From an uncultured Solirubrobacterales bacterium (lineage in GTDB: Bacteria > Actinomycetota > Thermoleophilia > Solirubrobacterales > JACPNS01): 64,000 bases of DNA. The position numbers and the translations under genes were made by a program. The stretch lies in contig CAKZMQ010000010.1 of NCBI GenBank assembly GCA_937128795.1, positions 38,768 to 102,767 of the forward strand, given 5' to 3'. Positions 1 through 9,835 of this stretch are shown here, in pieces; within the stretch, counting starts at the first letter, position 1, and the number at the start of each line of letters is the position of its first letter. The notes beneath the pieces are model-generated. The model was not told the DNA's origin, made no database searches, and saw nothing but the letters and a program-made list of their open reading frames with translations.

Positions 1-1382
1 GTGAGGATTGCGCCGATGTACATGCCGGCCGCGATCACCGTGAACGCTCCTCCGCGATGCAGCGTGTACGAGATGATCTCGTCCTTGCTGAAAAATCCGG
101 AGAAAAATGGAAATCCTGCAAGCGTCAGCGCGCCGATGGTGAAAACGACGTAGGTGAACGGCATCGCCTTGCGAAACCCGCCCATTCTGCGAACGTCCTG
201 ATTGCTGGCCATCGCGGCGATCACCGAACCGGCACTCATGAACAACAGCGCCTTGAAGAAGGCGTGTGTCATCAGGTGAAACAGCGACGCGCTGTAGGCC
301 GCCGCTGCGGCGCCGGCGATCATGTAGCCGATCTGACTCATCGTCGAGTAGGCGATGATCCTTTTGAGGTCGGTCTGCACGAGCGCGGTCGTCGCTGCGA
401 TCAGCAGCGTCGCGGTGCCGAGAAAAGCAGCGGTTAGCGTCGCCGTCTCGGAAATTTCGATGAACGGGTGCATACGGCAGATCAGGTAGACACCGGCGGT
501 GACCATCGTCGCGGCGTGGATCAGCGCCGAGACCGGCGTTGGACCCTCCATCGCGTCGGGGAGCCACGTGTGCAGCGGCACCTGCGCGGATTTCGCGAAG
601 GCGCCGACCAGCAGCAACAACGCGGCAGCGGTGTACTCCGGTGACGGGGCGACGGTGAAGGCGTCTTCGGCGTTGGCGAGCATCGACGGGATCGTCAACG
701 TGCCCAGTTCAGTCCAGAGCAGATACGCCGCGACGACAATCCCGACGTCGCCGATCACGTTGATCACGAAGGCCTTGATGCCGGCCGCGGTCGCCGTCTC
801 GCGCCGATACCAATACGAGATCAGCAGGTACGACGCCGCGCCGACGAACGCCCAGCCGACGACGAGTAGGGCGAGGTTGCCCGCGAGCACGAGCAACAAC
901 ATCGAGAAAACGAAGAAGTTGAGGTAGGAGAAGAATCGGTGGTAGCCGGCGTCCGACTTCATGTAGGCGACTGAATAGAGGTGGATCATCGCCGACACTC
1001 CGGTGACGACCAGCGCCATGAAGACGGAAAGCTGATCGATGTAGATGTCGAAGCGGAAGTCGACACCGAATGCCTGCGCGTAGGTGTAACCGGCAAGGAT
1101 GTGCCGTTCTTCCGGATCCATCCCCATCAACTGGGCAAAGCAGGCAAGCGCGGCGCCAAAAGCAAGGAATATCGCGGCGGTGCCGATCAGACCGGCGGCG
1201 CGGTCGCTGACCTTTTTCCAGGTCAGGCCAATGACGATTGCGCCGACCAGCGGCGTGAACAGCAACAGCCAGCCGTAGGTTGCCGAATGCTCGGGGCGTG
1301 CCCCCTCCGCGAAGTCAGCGGCGTGGGCAAGCAGCGGCGCCACGTTGCCAAACAGTTCAGCGCTTGTCAATAGTTCAGTCAC
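1..1382 (-). CDS. nuoL: NADH-quinone oxidoreductase subunit L (5' part; C-terminus lies off the window)
   Basis: Antiporter-like proton-pumping membrane subunit of respiratory complex I. The reading frame is open from a GTG at 1382 to the window edge, about 460 residues, so the C-terminal part is missing. Many hydrophobic helices are visible. The conserved Mrp-antiporter core is recognisable, including the stretches HTWLPDAMEGPTPVSALIHA and LKRIIAYSTMSQIGYM, which carry key charged and histidine residues of the channel. The GTG start overlaps the end of nuoK by 8 nt (GTGACTGA), matching the tight coupling in the rest of the operon. It is the last nuo gene in the window; nuoM and nuoN are expected to the left. 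Identity is very secure. Confidence 0.96.
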   Translation of the reverse strand, partial: MTELLTSAELFGNVAPLLAHAADFAEGARPEHSATYGWLLLFTPLVGAIVIGLTWKKVSDRAAGLIGTAAIFLAFGAALACFAQLMGMDPEERHILAGYTYAQAFGVDFRFDIYIDQLSVFMALVVTGVSAMIHLYSVAYMKSDAGYHRFFSYLNFFVFSMLLLVLAGNLALLVVGWAFVGAASYLLISYWYRRETATAAGIKAFVINVIGDVGIVVAAYLLWTELGTLTIPSMLANAEDAFTVAPSPEYTAAALLLLVGAFAKSAQVPLHTWLPDAMEGPTPVSALIHAATMVTAGVYLICRMHPFIEISETATLTAAFLGTATLLIAATTALVQTDLKRIIAYSTMSQIGYMIAGAAAAAYSASLFHLMTHAFFKALLFMSAGSVIAAMASNQDVRRMGGFRKAMPFTYVVFTIGALTLAGFPFFSGFFSKDEIISYTLHRGGAFTVIAAGMYIGAIL

Positions 1383-1698
1383 TGATCGCGCCTTCCGTCG
1401 GGTCCCTCAGCGAGTCGAGTTCGTCGATGTCGATTGCCACGCGGTTGCGGTACAGGGCGACGATGATGCCGAGTCCGACAACGACCTCGCATGCGGCGAC
1501 AACCATCACCACCAGCGCAAAGATCTGGCCGTCGACGTTGGCCCACATACGAGCGAACGCGATAAGTGCGAGGTTGCTCGCGTTGAGCATCAGCTCGAGA
1601 CAGAGCAGCATCACCAACGGGCTGCGGCGTGCGAGCAGGCCACCGGCACCGATGCTGAAGATCACGGCCGACAGTGCGACGTACCAGACGATGTCCAT
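1375..1698 (-). CDS. nuoK: NADH-quinone oxidoreductase subunit K
   Basis: Small membrane subunit of complex I, 107 residues, the usual length. Three transmembrane helices are evident. The conserved glutamates of helices 2 and 3 that take part in proton translocation are visible in LLCLELMLNASNL and in the following ACEVVVGLGI segment. Start and stop are interlocked with neighbours: its start shares one base with the nuoJ stop, and its stop lies inside the nuoL start region. This implies translational coupling in the nuo operon. Confidence 0.97.
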   Translation of the reverse strand: MDIVWYVALSAVIFSIGAGGLLARRSPLVMLLCLELMLNASNLALIAFARMWANVDGQIFALVVMVVAACEVVVGLGIIVALYRNRVAIDIDELDSLRDPTEGAISD

Positions 1699-2249
1699 CA
1701 GCTGCTTCCCTCGTCGGTCGGCGTCTCGTCCGCAATCGGTTCGAGCCCGCGCCGCCTGCGCGCAAGGATCACCGCTCCGACCGCAGCGACCGTCAGCAGA
1801 AACGAGGCGATTTCGAACGGAAGCAGGAAACGCGTAAGCAGCAGATCACCGATCTGCGCGGGTTCGCCGAATCCGGCGGGTAATTCGGCGCCTTCGCTGT
1901 CGAGCGCCTTCAGGCCGGATGCGCCGATCGCGACGGCGAGCACAGCGAGCAGCGCGCCGCCGAAGATCGGTGCAAGCGCGCGCGGGGCCCCGCCGCCGTC
2001 GTCGAGCGGTTCGTCGGCGCCGCCGACATACGACACCACAAAAACGTAAAGCACCATCACAGCGCCGGCGTAGACGATCAGCTGGGCGGCGGCGAGGAAC
2101 TCGGCGTAGAGCAGCAAAAACAACACCGCCAGCGAGAAGAGGTGGCCGACGAGCGCCAGAACGCTGAAGAACGGGTTCTTGAGCATCACGACGCCGACGG
2201 CACCACCGATGGCGCCGAATGCGGCGATGAAGAAGAGGATCGGTACCAC
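1698..2249 (-). CDS. nuoJ: NADH-quinone oxidoreductase subunit J
   Basis: Membrane subunit of complex I, 183 residues with about five transmembrane helices. The N-terminal half carries the family's typical pattern (NPFFSVLALVGHLFSLAVLF and AAQLIVYAGAVMVLYVFV). The protein ends in a basic cytoplasmic tail (RRRRGLEPIADE). It lies between nuoI (14-nt gap) and nuoK (1-nt overlap) in the standard actinobacterial gene order. Confidence 0.96.
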   Translation of the reverse strand: MVPILFFIAAFGAIGGAVGVVMLKNPFFSVLALVGHLFSLAVLFLLLYAEFLAAAQLIVYAGAVMVLYVFVVSYVGGADEPLDDGGGAPRALAPIFGGALLAVLAVAIGASGLKALDSEGAELPAGFGEPAQIGDLLLTRFLLPFEIASFLLTVAAVGAVILARRRRGLEPIADETPTDEGSS

Positions 2250-2264
2250 TGAGCCTGCCCCTGC

Positions 2265-2822
2265 CTATTCGCCCTCGCGCCGTAGTGGCGTGCGCTCTAC
2301 CGGTTCAGCCAGCAACATCTCTTTGGTGAAGATCAGGTCCGAGCGGTTGTAGTCGGCAAGTTCGTAATCGTGACCCAGCGTGATCGCATCGAACGGGCAG
2401 GCGACTTCGCAGTAGCCGCAGAAGATGCAGCGCGCCATGTTGATCTCGTAAACGGCCGCGTAGCGCTCACCGGCCGAGGTCGGATCGTTGGGATCATTGT
2501 CGGTGGCGACGACACGGATGCAGTCGGCCGGGCAGGCGGCGGCGCAGAGCGAACAACCGACGCACTTTTCGAGGTCGCTGTCCTCAAATTTGTGCAGCTT
2601 GTGGCGACCGCGGAACCGCGGGTAGACGGGAGTCTTTTCTTCCGGGTACTGGATCGTGACCGGGCCTTCGACCAAGCGACCGAGCGTTGTCTTCAGCCCG
2701 CGCAGAGTCTCGCCAAAGGCGCGATAGAAGCCCGCGGCTCCTCCGGGGTCGGGGCCGCGCACGACCTCGACGACGTCGTCGCCCGGGTCGTAGACCGTTG
2801 GCTTCGGCAATTCAACGCTCAC
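2265..2822 (-). CDS. nuoI: NADH-quinone oxidoreductase subunit I (two [4Fe-4S] clusters)
   Basis: Electron-transfer subunit of the complex I peripheral arm, binding clusters N6a and N6b. I place the start at GTG 2822, giving 185 residues and a 4-nt GTGA overlap with the nuoH stop. The same frame stays open upstream to about 3239, but that part only shadows nuoH. Two ferredoxin motifs are visible: [12 protein letters not shown] (Cys87, 90, 93, 97) and [12 protein letters not shown] (Cys132, 135, 138, 142). The N-terminal ~50 residues are a membrane-proximal extension typical of NuoI. Confidence 0.96.
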   Translation of the reverse strand: MSVELPKPTVYDPGDDVVEVVRGPDPGGAAGFYRAFGETLRGLKTTLGRLVEGPVTIQYPEEKTPVYPRFRGRHKLHKFEDSDLEKCVGCSLCAAACPADCIRVVATDNDPNDPTSAGERYAAVYEINMARCIFCGYCEVACPFDAITLGHDYELADYNRSDLIFTKEMLLAEPVERTPLRREGE

Positions 2823-3859
2823 AGCGCCACCACCAACGTGGCCGTCACGAGCACGTTCAACACCGCGATCGGCACCAGGATCTTCCAGCCGAAGCTCATC
2901 AACTGGTCGTATCTGAGCCGCGGCAGTGTGGCGCGAATCCAGACGAACAGCGTGATGAAAGCGAACATCTTGACGATCACCCAGACCGGGTCGAGCCAGC
3001 CCGGTCCCGGGCCGTGCCACCCGCCGAGGAACATCGCCGTCGCAATCCCGGCGAAGACAACCATGTTCATGTATTCGGCCATCATGAACGACGCGAATCG
3101 CATTCCGCCGTACTCGGTCTGATAGCCGGCGACCAACTCGGCGTCGGCCTCTACAAGGTCGAATGGCGCGCGATTGAGCTCGGCGAAACTGGCGACCAAG
3201 AAAATCAGGAAACCGACGAATTGCGGCACGATGAACCACATCTGGTCCTGCTTGTTGACGATTTCGGTCAGGCTCAGCGTGCCGGCCATCATCACGACAC
3301 CGACCAGCGACAGCCCGGCGGCAAGTTCGTAACTGATCAACTGCGCCGCCGAGCGCATCGAGCCGAGGAACGAATACTTCGAGCCCGAGGCCCAGCCGCC
3401 CAGCATCAAGCCATAGAACGCCATCGAGCCGAACGCGAACGCATAGAGAAAACCGATCGAGACGTCAATGCCATAGAGCGTGTAGTTGGCACCGAACAAT
3501 CCATCCTCGACGGTGTTGCCGAATGGCACGATCGCAATCGTCGCTACCGCCGTGACCAGCGAGATGACCGGGGCGATGATGAAGATCGCGGTCGCAGCGT
3601 TGCGCGGGACGAAGTCCTCCTTGGAGGCAAGCTTGACGATGTCGACGAGCGGCTGCATCGCTCCGAACAGCCCGACGCGATTCGGGCCGTAGCGGCCCTG
3701 GAAGCGACCGAGCAACTTGCGCTCCATCAAGAGCACGATCGGAACGAGCTGGAGTACGACGGCAAAGATGATCACCGAGACGATCACCTGAGCCCAGACC
3801 GAGACCTCGAAGCCGACCTCTGCGAGCGGCGCGATCATCCAGAAATCGAGCGCAGTCAC
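2819..3859 (-). CDS. nuoH: NADH-quinone oxidoreductase subunit H
   Basis: Membrane subunit that joins the peripheral and membrane arms of complex I and forms much of the quinone chamber. At 346 residues it has the usual length. Conserved signatures are [20 protein letters not shown] near residue 45 and the acidic loop [20 protein letters not shown] near residue 225, which is highly diagnostic. About eight transmembrane helices are present. Start and stop overlap nuoG and nuoI by 4 nt each. Confidence 0.97.
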   Translation of the reverse strand: MTALDFWMIAPLAEVGFEVSVWAQVIVSVIIFAVVLQLVPIVLLMERKLLGRFQGRYGPNRVGLFGAMQPLVDIVKLASKEDFVPRNAATAIFIIAPVISLVTAVATIAIVPFGNTVEDGLFGANYTLYGIDVSIGFLYAFAFGSMAFYGLMLGGWASGSKYSFLGSMRSAAQLISYELAAGLSLVGVVMMAGTLSLTEIVNKQDQMWFIVPQFVGFLIFLVASFAELNRAPFDLVEADAELVAGYQTEYGGMRFASFMMAEYMNMVVFAGIATAMFLGGWHGPGPGWLDPVWVIVKMFAFITLFVWIRATLPRLRYDQLMSFGWKILVPIAVLNVLVTATLVVAL

Positions 3860-6507
3860 GGGGTTACCTCCACGAGCTCGGGGCGACCGGCCGCGATGCG
3901 GCGCAGACCATCGTCCTGGCTGTCGAGCAAGAAGGCTGACCCTGTCGGTACGGCGTCACGCAGTGCGACGACTGCCGTGGTCTTGCCCTCTGCGGCGTTC
4001 GTGAGGGTGACCGAATCGCCAGTCGCAACACCGAGGCGCTGGCCGTCGGCCGGTGAAAGCTCGAGTCGCGACGCGGTCACCAGCGGTGCAAGCGTCGCGG
4101 CGTTCTCCACGTCCGCCCCGGACCAGAGTGAGCGGAACGTGCCGAAGCGAAGGCTGCTCGATCCCGGCGCAGCCTGCGGTGCGGCGGGCGGAATTTCCAA
4201 ATCGAACGTTGAGCGGGCGGGCGCGGGAAGATTTGATGCCGCCGTTCGCTCCTGCCAGCGCACACCGGTGCCGCCGATCTCATTGCTGGAGATGCCCGCG
4301 TAGATCGAGACGCCCTCTGCAATCTGGGCAGTCACCTGATGAACGACTTTCACGCCGAAATCAACGCCGATGCGAGCGGCCAACTGGTCGAGCACCCACC
4401 ATCCCGAATTGACTTCGCCCGCGTGGTCAACGGTTTGGCGCAGTCGCTGGATGCGGCCATCGGGATGTGTGAGAGTGCCCTCCTTCTCGGGACCGACTTC
4501 GGCCGGAAATACGACCGTGGCGTGCCGTTCGGTCGCCGGGTCGAGCCAACTGCTGAAGGCGATCACGTTGGGGGCTGCCCTGAGCGCGGCGTCCCAGCGA
4601 GCGCCGTCGGGGCTGTCGAGGATCGGGTCGGTACCGAGCAGCAGGATCGCTGAAAGTTCGTCGCCGAGCGCGTCGGCGATTTCGTCACTCGACATCCCCT
4701 GGGTTGCACTGTCGCTGAGCGCGGGGCCGAGATTCGGCAGCACGCCAACTTCGCGCAGTCCGCGACCATTCGCCTGCACGGGAATCTGCAGGTGACCGGC
4801 ACCGTCGGTTGCGGCAAGCCCCAGCATCGCCACGAGATTGCAGATGGCCTTCGCCGATGCCGTACCGGTAGATGCGTAGAGCATCCGCTCGCCCCAGAGC
4901 ACCGCCGGGCGCTTCGCGTTCTTGAGCAGTCCGGCAATCTGCGAGATGTTTTCCGCGTCTGCGCCCGCGCGCGAAGCCAGGTCGCCGACGTCATTACCGG
5001 CGAGCGCGGCGAGCAGGGCCTGGATGAATGCGTCGTCGCGTCCCGGCGCCATCCGCGCGGTAACCGACGCCTTGTCGTCGAGCGAGCTCGGGCGCGCGGT
5101 GGCAACCGCCAGCGCGGCTCCATTGCGGTTGACGGCCTTGCGCACGCGCAGGTCAAGGATTGGCATCTCGTCGACGAGTTCGCTGCCGATCACGACGATC
5201 GCGTCCGCCCACTCGACGTCGGGAACAGAGAGCGTCACAGCCGGTTCGGTCAGAGTTCGCGCGACGTCGGCATCGAGCTTGCCGCCACGTCGCGAGTCGA
5301 AATGCGGCGATCCCAGCGCTTCGAGCATCAGGCGGCGCAGCAACCAGCCCTCCTCGTTGGTCGTACCGCCACCGGCGAGCGCAGCAGTCCTGGGGCCTGA
5401 TTTTTTCAGAGCCGCAGCGGCGACCTCGAGTGCGTGGTCCCAGCGCGCCGGCATCAGTTTCTCGCCCTGACGGATCATCGGTTGCGTGATCCGCGCGTCG
5501 CTCTCCCATGCCTGGTAGGCGAAGCGACCGCGATCGCAGAGCCAGCCATCGTCGACGGCGGCGTTTTCGCGTGCCTGAACCCGCATCACCTTGTCGTCGC
5601 GGACCGTGTAGTCGACATTGCACTGGCCGGGACACATCGAGCAGACCGAACCGCCCTGCTCGATGTCCCACGGGCGCGCGCGGAATCGATAGGCGCGGCT
5701 GGTCAGCGCGCCCACCGGGCAGAGGTCGATGATGTTGCCCGAGAACGGCGCAACGTATTCGTTGCCGTCGAACGTACCGACGTGCGAGTCGGCGCCACGG
5801 TCGAGCAACACCAGCTGATAGTCCTCGCTGACCTCTTGACTGAAGCGCACGCAGCGATAACAGAGGATGCAGCGCTCGCGATCGATCGCGATGCTCGGGC
5901 TGAGCGCGACGGGCTTTTCGAAGTGACGCTTGGGCTCGGCGAAACGGCTCTTGCCGCGACCCCAGCCGTAGGAGATGTCCTGTAGCGGGCACTCGCCGCC
6001 CTTGTCACAGACCGGGCAGTCGAGTGGATGGTTGGCGAGGATGAACTCGACGACGCTGTTCTGCGCCTCGATCACACGCGGGCTGCGGGTGCTCACGGCC
6101 ATGCCGTCACGCACCGGCGTGGAGCAGGCAGTCTGAAGTTTCGGAATCCCCTCGATCTCAACCAGACACATTCGGCACGCACCGACCGGCGCGCCCAGCT
6201 TCGGCTCGTAACAAAACACGGGTATCTCGACGCCGCCGTACTTGGCCGCGTCGACGAGCATGATGCCCTCGGGCGCACGGACGTCGGCCCCGTCGATCGT
6301 GAAGCTGATGACGTTGCGCTCTGGTTCACCGGCCGGGCGTTTGGAGTAACCCGGCGGGAGCGCGTCGACGACGGTGAATGGCGACTCGTACGAGAGCGAC
6401 GGCACTTGGACTGCGACCGCCGAGTCGGAGGAGGTCACGTTCTCCTCACCCGCGTCGACACTCTCGCCGACGTTCGACTTGCCGCTCATGTCTTTTTCCT
6501 CGGGCAT
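3856..6507 (-). CDS. nuoG: NADH-quinone oxidoreductase subunit G (iron-sulfur, molybdopterin-oxidoreductase fold)
   Basis: Largest peripheral-arm subunit, 883 residues. Visible in order: an acidic, low-complexity N-terminal extension of ~60 residues; a [2Fe-2S] ferredoxin domain (Cys99, 111, 114, 128); the His-Cys [4Fe-4S] box (His160, Cys164, 167, 173); a [4Fe-4S] site (Cys213, 216, 219, 263); a fourth cluster of the N7 type (Cys289, 292, 296, 324); then a molybdopterin-oxidoreductase-like domain. The start shares one base with the nuoF stop. Met7 (6489) is an alternative start. The N-terminal extension is longer than in enterobacterial NuoG; its role is unknown. Confidence 0.96.
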   Translation of the reverse strand: MPEEKDMSGKSNVGESVDAGEENVTSSDSAVAVQVPSLSYESPFTVVDALPPGYSKRPAGEPERNVISFTIDGADVRAPEGIMLVDAAKYGGVEIPVFCYEPKLGAPVGACRMCLVEIEGIPKLQTACSTPVRDGMAVSTRSPRVIEAQNSVVEFILANHPLDCPVCDKGGECPLQDISYGWGRGKSRFAEPKRHFEKPVALSPSIAIDRERCILCYRCVRFSQEVSEDYQLVLLDRGADSHVGTFDGNEYVAPFSGNIIDLCPVGALTSRAYRFRARPWDIEQGGSVCSMCPGQCNVDYTVRDDKVMRVQARENAAVDDGWLCDRGRFAYQAWESDARITQPMIRQGEKLMPARWDHALEVAAAALKKSGPRTAALAGGGTTNEEGWLLRRLMLEALGSPHFDSRRGGKLDADVARTLTEPAVTLSVPDVEWADAIVVIGSELVDEMPILDLRVRKAVNRNGAALAVATARPSSLDDKASVTARMAPGRDDAFIQALLAALAGNDVGDLASRAGADAENISQIAGLLKNAKRPAVLWGERMLYASTGTASAKAICNLVAMLGLAATDGAGHLQIPVQANGRGLREVGVLPNLGPALSDSATQGMSSDEIADALGDELSAILLLGTDPILDSPDGARWDAALRAAPNVIAFSSWLDPATERHATVVFPAEVGPEKEGTLTHPDGRIQRLRQTVDHAGEVNSGWWVLDQLAARIGVDFGVKVVHQVTAQIAEGVSIYAGISSNEIGGTGVRWQERTAASNLPAPARSTFDLEIPPAAPQAAPGSSSLRFGTFRSLWSGADVENAATLAPLVTASRLELSPADGQRLGVATGDSVTLTNAAEGKTTAVVALRDAVPTGSAFLLDSQDDGLRRIAAGRPELVEVTP

Positions 6508-7826
6508 CAGTGTGCGGCCATTTCCTTCAGATCGAGTTCGTCGGTCAGCGTCGCCTCATCGAGTGGCATTCGCGCTGCGCGTGCCGATTCGATGTGCGCC
6601 TCGAACTCCGGGCGGAACTTCTTCACCATCGAGCTGACCGGCATCGCCATCGCGTCGCCAAGCACACACAGGCAGTTGCCCATGATCTGGTCGCAGACGC
6701 TCTCGATGATGTCGAGATCCATCGGGGTCGCCAGCCCGTCCTCAACGCGCTGGAGCATTTTCACCGTCCAGCTGGTGCCCTCGCGGCACGGCGTGCACTT
6801 GCCGCAGGACTCGTGTTTGTAGAACTTGGCCGTGCGCAGTGCCACGTCGACGATCGAAATCGAGTCGTCGATCACGATGATCGCCCCAGAGCCGAGCATG
6901 CTGCCGGCACCGGCCATCGAATCGAAGTCGTACGGAAGATCAAGCTCGTCGGCGGTCAGCACCGGCGCCGATGACCCACCCGGGAACCACGCCTTGATCT
7001 GGCGGCCTGCGGGCGGCCCACCTGCCAGTCCATAGATGATCTCGCGAGACGGCACGCCGAGCTCGATCTCGTAGTTGCCGGGTTTCTGCACGCAACCGCT
7101 GACCGAGACGAGCTTCGTGCCGGTCGACTTCTCGGTTCCGAGGTCGGCGTATTTCGCACCGCCCATGCGCATGATGTGGCTGACGTTGCTGAGCGTCTCG
7201 ACGTTGTTGATCAGCGTCGGCCCCTGAAAGAGGCCGGCGTTGGCGGGAAACGGCGGCTTGAGTCTCGGGTTACCGCGTTTGCCCTCCAGAGAATCGAGCA
7301 ACGCGGTCTCTTCGCCGCAGATGTACGCGCCCGCGCCACGGTGGACGACGAGGCTGACATTGACGCCGCTGCCGAGAATGTTCTCACCGAGATAGCCCTT
7401 GATGTAGGCCTCATTGACCGCTGCGTCGAGGATGTCAGCCTGCTGTTCGTACTCGCCGCGGATGTAGATGAATGCCTTGTTTATCCCAGCGGCGAAGCAG
7501 GAGATGATCATGCCCTCGATCAACTGGTGCGGGTTCTTCTGCATCAACTCGCGGTCCTTGAAGGTGCCGGGCTCGGACTCGTCCGCGTTGCAGCAGAGGT
7601 ACTTGTCCATGTCGCCCTTTGGCAGGAAGCTCGCCTTCGTACCCATCGGAAAGCCGGCACCGCCACGACCGCGGATCGCGCTGGCCTGTAGTTCGGTGAG
7701 TACCTCGTCCGGCGTCAGGTCGCTGAGCACGCGTCGCAACTCGGAATAGCCGCCGCGCGCCTCGTAGGTGTCGATCGTCGCCAGGCCCGGCTCGTCGATG
7801 TTGTGAAAGAGCAGATCGTCCATCAC
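6507..7826 (-). CDS. nuoF: NADH-quinone oxidoreductase subunit F (NADH/FMN-binding)
   Basis: NADH dehydrogenase module subunit that binds NADH, FMN and cluster N3. The protein is 439 residues. The glycine-rich nucleotide loop RGRGGAGFPMGTK lies near residues 52-64. The FMN/NADH region HRGAGAYICGEETALLDSLE follows near 165. The C-terminal [4Fe-4S] ligands are Cys341, 344, 347 (CGKCTPC) and Cys387. The start overlaps the nuoE stop by 4 nt. Confidence 0.97.
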   Translation of the reverse strand: MMDDLLFHNIDEPGLATIDTYEARGGYSELRRVLSDLTPDEVLTELQASAIRGRGGAGFPMGTKASFLPKGDMDKYLCCNADESEPGTFKDRELMQKNPHQLIEGMIISCFAAGINKAFIYIRGEYEQQADILDAAVNEAYIKGYLGENILGSGVNVSLVVHRGAGAYICGEETALLDSLEGKRGNPRLKPPFPANAGLFQGPTLINNVETLSNVSHIMRMGGAKYADLGTEKSTGTKLVSVSGCVQKPGNYEIELGVPSREIIYGLAGGPPAGRQIKAWFPGGSSAPVLTADELDLPYDFDSMAGAGSMLGSGAIIVIDDSISIVDVALRTAKFYKHESCGKCTPCREGTSWTVKMLQRVEDGLATPMDLDIIESVCDQIMGNCLCVLGDAMAMPVSSMVKKFRPEFEAHIESARAARMPLDEATLTDELDLKEMAAH

Positions 7827-8464
7827 GCTGCTCCTGAGGCACTGTCGGAAACGTCGTAGGCGCCGACCTTGCCGCCGCCCTCCCAGAGGGTCACGGCCAC
7901 CGGGCGCTTTGAAAGTTGTTTGGCCGGCAGCACTTCGCCCCCGGCGCGGATGTCCGCCACGAGTTGCTTCGCGTCATCGACCGTCAGTGGCCCGACGAAC
8001 TGACCGTCGACACTTGCCATCGGCGCGATATCGCAGGCACCGAGGCATTCGAAGCTGCGAAGGAAGATCCCGTCGTCGCTCACTCCGCCATTCGTGACGC
8101 CGACAGCTCTCTCAAGTTCTTGCATCACGGCGTCCGCGCCGCGCAGCATGCAGCTGATGTTCGTACACATGTAGATCGTGCGGCGGCCCGACGGCTCGAG
8201 TTCGAACATGTCGTAAAAGGTCGCGACGCTGACCAATCGCGCCGGCGTCAATCGCATCACAGCAGCGACCTGGTCCACGGCCTCTGGCGACAGCCAACCG
8301 TGCAGCTTCTGCGCCGCCATCAAGCAGGGGATGATCGCCGACTTCCTGTCTGGGTACATCGCCATGCGCTGCTCGATCCAGTCCTTGAGCTCGGCCGGTA
8401 CATCGACATCGGCGAGCTGCGGAATCGCATCCTCAAATCGCATGGCCTCCTGGTGCTCACTCAT
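7823..8464 (-). CDS. nuoE: NADH-quinone oxidoreductase subunit E ([2Fe-2S])
   Basis: Thioredoxin-fold [2Fe-2S] subunit (cluster N1a) of the NADH module, 213 residues. The four ligands are Cys100, Cys105, Cys140 and Cys144 in the usual C-x4-C / C-x3-C arrangement (CTNISC and CLGAC). An N-terminal helical domain covers residues 1-85. Start and stop each overlap a neighbour by 4 nt, so translation is coupled to nuoD and nuoF. Confidence 0.96.
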   Translation of the reverse strand: MSEHQEAMRFEDAIPQLADVDVPAELKDWIEQRMAMYPDRKSAIIPCLMAAQKLHGWLSPEAVDQVAAVMRLTPARLVSVATFYDMFELEPSGRRTIYMCTNISCMLRGADAVMQELERAVGVTNGGVSDDGIFLRSFECLGACDIAPMASVDGQFVGPLTVDDAKQLVADIRAGGEVLPAKQLSKRPVAVTLWEGGGKVGAYDVSDSASGAA

Positions 8465-9822
8465 CGGTCGATGCCTCCGAGGATCGGGTCGAGCATCGCG
8501 AGCGTGGCGATCAGATCGGCGAGGTAGGTGTCCTTAGCCATGTCACTGAGCGCCTGGAGGTTGACGAACGAGGGCTCGCGCATGTGCAGTCGTGCAGGCT
8601 TGCTCGAACCGTCGCTGCGAACGAAGCAGCCGAGCTCGCCGCGCGGCGATTCGATCGGCAGGTACACCTCACCGGCCGGTACGCGAATCCCCTCGGTGAC
8701 CAGTTTGAAGTGGTGGATCAGCGCCTCCATGCTCGTTGCCAGCTCGTGGCGCGGCGGCAGCGCGACCTTGCGGTTGTCGGTGATCCACGGGCCTTCCGGC
8801 AGGCCGTCGAGCGCCTGTTCGATGATCTTGCAGCTCTCGTAGAGCTCCATCAGGCGAACCTTGTAGCGGTCGTAGTTGTCACCGACCGTGCCGACAGGGA
8901 CCTTGAAATCGAAGTCGTCGTAGCTGCTGTAGGGCGCGGCCTTGCGCAGGTCCCAGGGATTTCCGGTCGCCCGCAGCAGTGGCCCGGTCACGCCGAGTTC
9001 GAGCAAACGCTCCTCACTGACCGCGCCGATCCCCTTCATGCGTTGCAGGAAGATCTCGTTGCTGTCGAGCAGGTCTGCGAACTGATCGATCCGGCCGGGC
9101 ATCTGCTGGACGAAGTCGCGCAGCTTGTCGGCGAAACCAGTCGGGATGTCCTCGAATACGCCGCCGATTTGGAAGAAGCGCGTATGCATGCGCTGTCCTG
9201 ACGACATTTCGAACAGGTCGAGCACGTTGTCGCGCTCGCGGAAGCAGTACCAAAACATCGAGATCGCGCCGAGGTCAAGCGCGCTCGTCCCGAGCCAGAC
9301 CATGTGGCTGTGAATGCGGCAGAGTTCGAGGTGGATGACGCGCAGGTACTGGGCGCGCTCGGGAACTTCTTCGTCGAGCAGTTTCTCGACCGCCATGCAG
9401 TAGGCGAGGGCGTTGAAGTAGTACGAGACGTAGTCCATCCGCTCGATCAGCGGAATCACCTTCCAGTAGGACTTGTCCTCGCAGTTCTTCTCGATACCGG
9501 TGTGGACGTAGCCGATCAGCGGCTTCGTCTCTTTGACGACTTCACCCTCGAGCGTGGTCAGCAATCGCAAAACGCCGTGAGTGGCCGGGTGGTGAGGGCC
9601 GATGTTCATCGTCAGCAGCTCGGTCTCGGGCGCGAGCGCGGTGTCGGCCTGGCTTACGTTGCCACGTTCGGCGCGATTGGCTTCGCGCTGCTCGGCGATC
9701 TGCTGGCCCAGCGGTGAGAGCGTGATCGACTCTTCGCGCTCGCGATAACTCACGCCCAGCGGGTCGGGCGGGCTTGTGCCCTCGGCGATCTCCTCGGGAG
9801 TCGGTGTCGATCGATCTGTCAT
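8461..9822 (-). CDS. nuoD: NADH-quinone oxidoreductase subunit D (49-kDa type)
   Basis: Peripheral-arm subunit related to the large subunit of [NiFe] hydrogenases; it forms the quinone site with NuoB. The protein is 453 residues. Diagnostic segments are NIGPHHPATHGVLRLL near residue 72, the GYVHTGIEKNCEDKSY loop near 105 and the C-terminal ESPRGELGCFVRSDGSSKP. The first ~65 residues form a hydrophilic leader absent from shorter homologues. It is preceded by nuoC with a 13-nt gap. Confidence 0.97.
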   Translation of the reverse strand: MTDRSTPTPEEIAEGTSPPDPLGVSYREREESITLSPLGQQIAEQREANRAERGNVSQADTALAPETELLTMNIGPHHPATHGVLRLLTTLEGEVVKETKPLIGYVHTGIEKNCEDKSYWKVIPLIERMDYVSYYFNALAYCMAVEKLLDEEVPERAQYLRVIHLELCRIHSHMVWLGTSALDLGAISMFWYCFRERDNVLDLFEMSSGQRMHTRFFQIGGVFEDIPTGFADKLRDFVQQMPGRIDQFADLLDSNEIFLQRMKGIGAVSEERLLELGVTGPLLRATGNPWDLRKAAPYSSYDDFDFKVPVGTVGDNYDRYKVRLMELYESCKIIEQALDGLPEGPWITDNRKVALPPRHELATSMEALIHHFKLVTEGIRVPAGEVYLPIESPRGELGCFVRSDGSSKPARLHMREPSFVNLQALSDMAKDTYLADLIATLAMLDPILGGIDR

Positions 9823-9835
9823 TTGCCGAGACGCC

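Noticed and set aside
2823..3239. Upstream extension of nuoI
   Set aside because: The frame is open but lies antisense-in-frame over nuoH; GTG 2822 with a 4-nt overlap gives the standard NuoI length.
4053..4412. Numerous Arg/Ala/Pro-rich open frames antisense to nuo and other genes
   Set aside because: They are expected in high-GC DNA, lack ribosome-binding sites or -10 boxes at proper distance and have no domain similarity.
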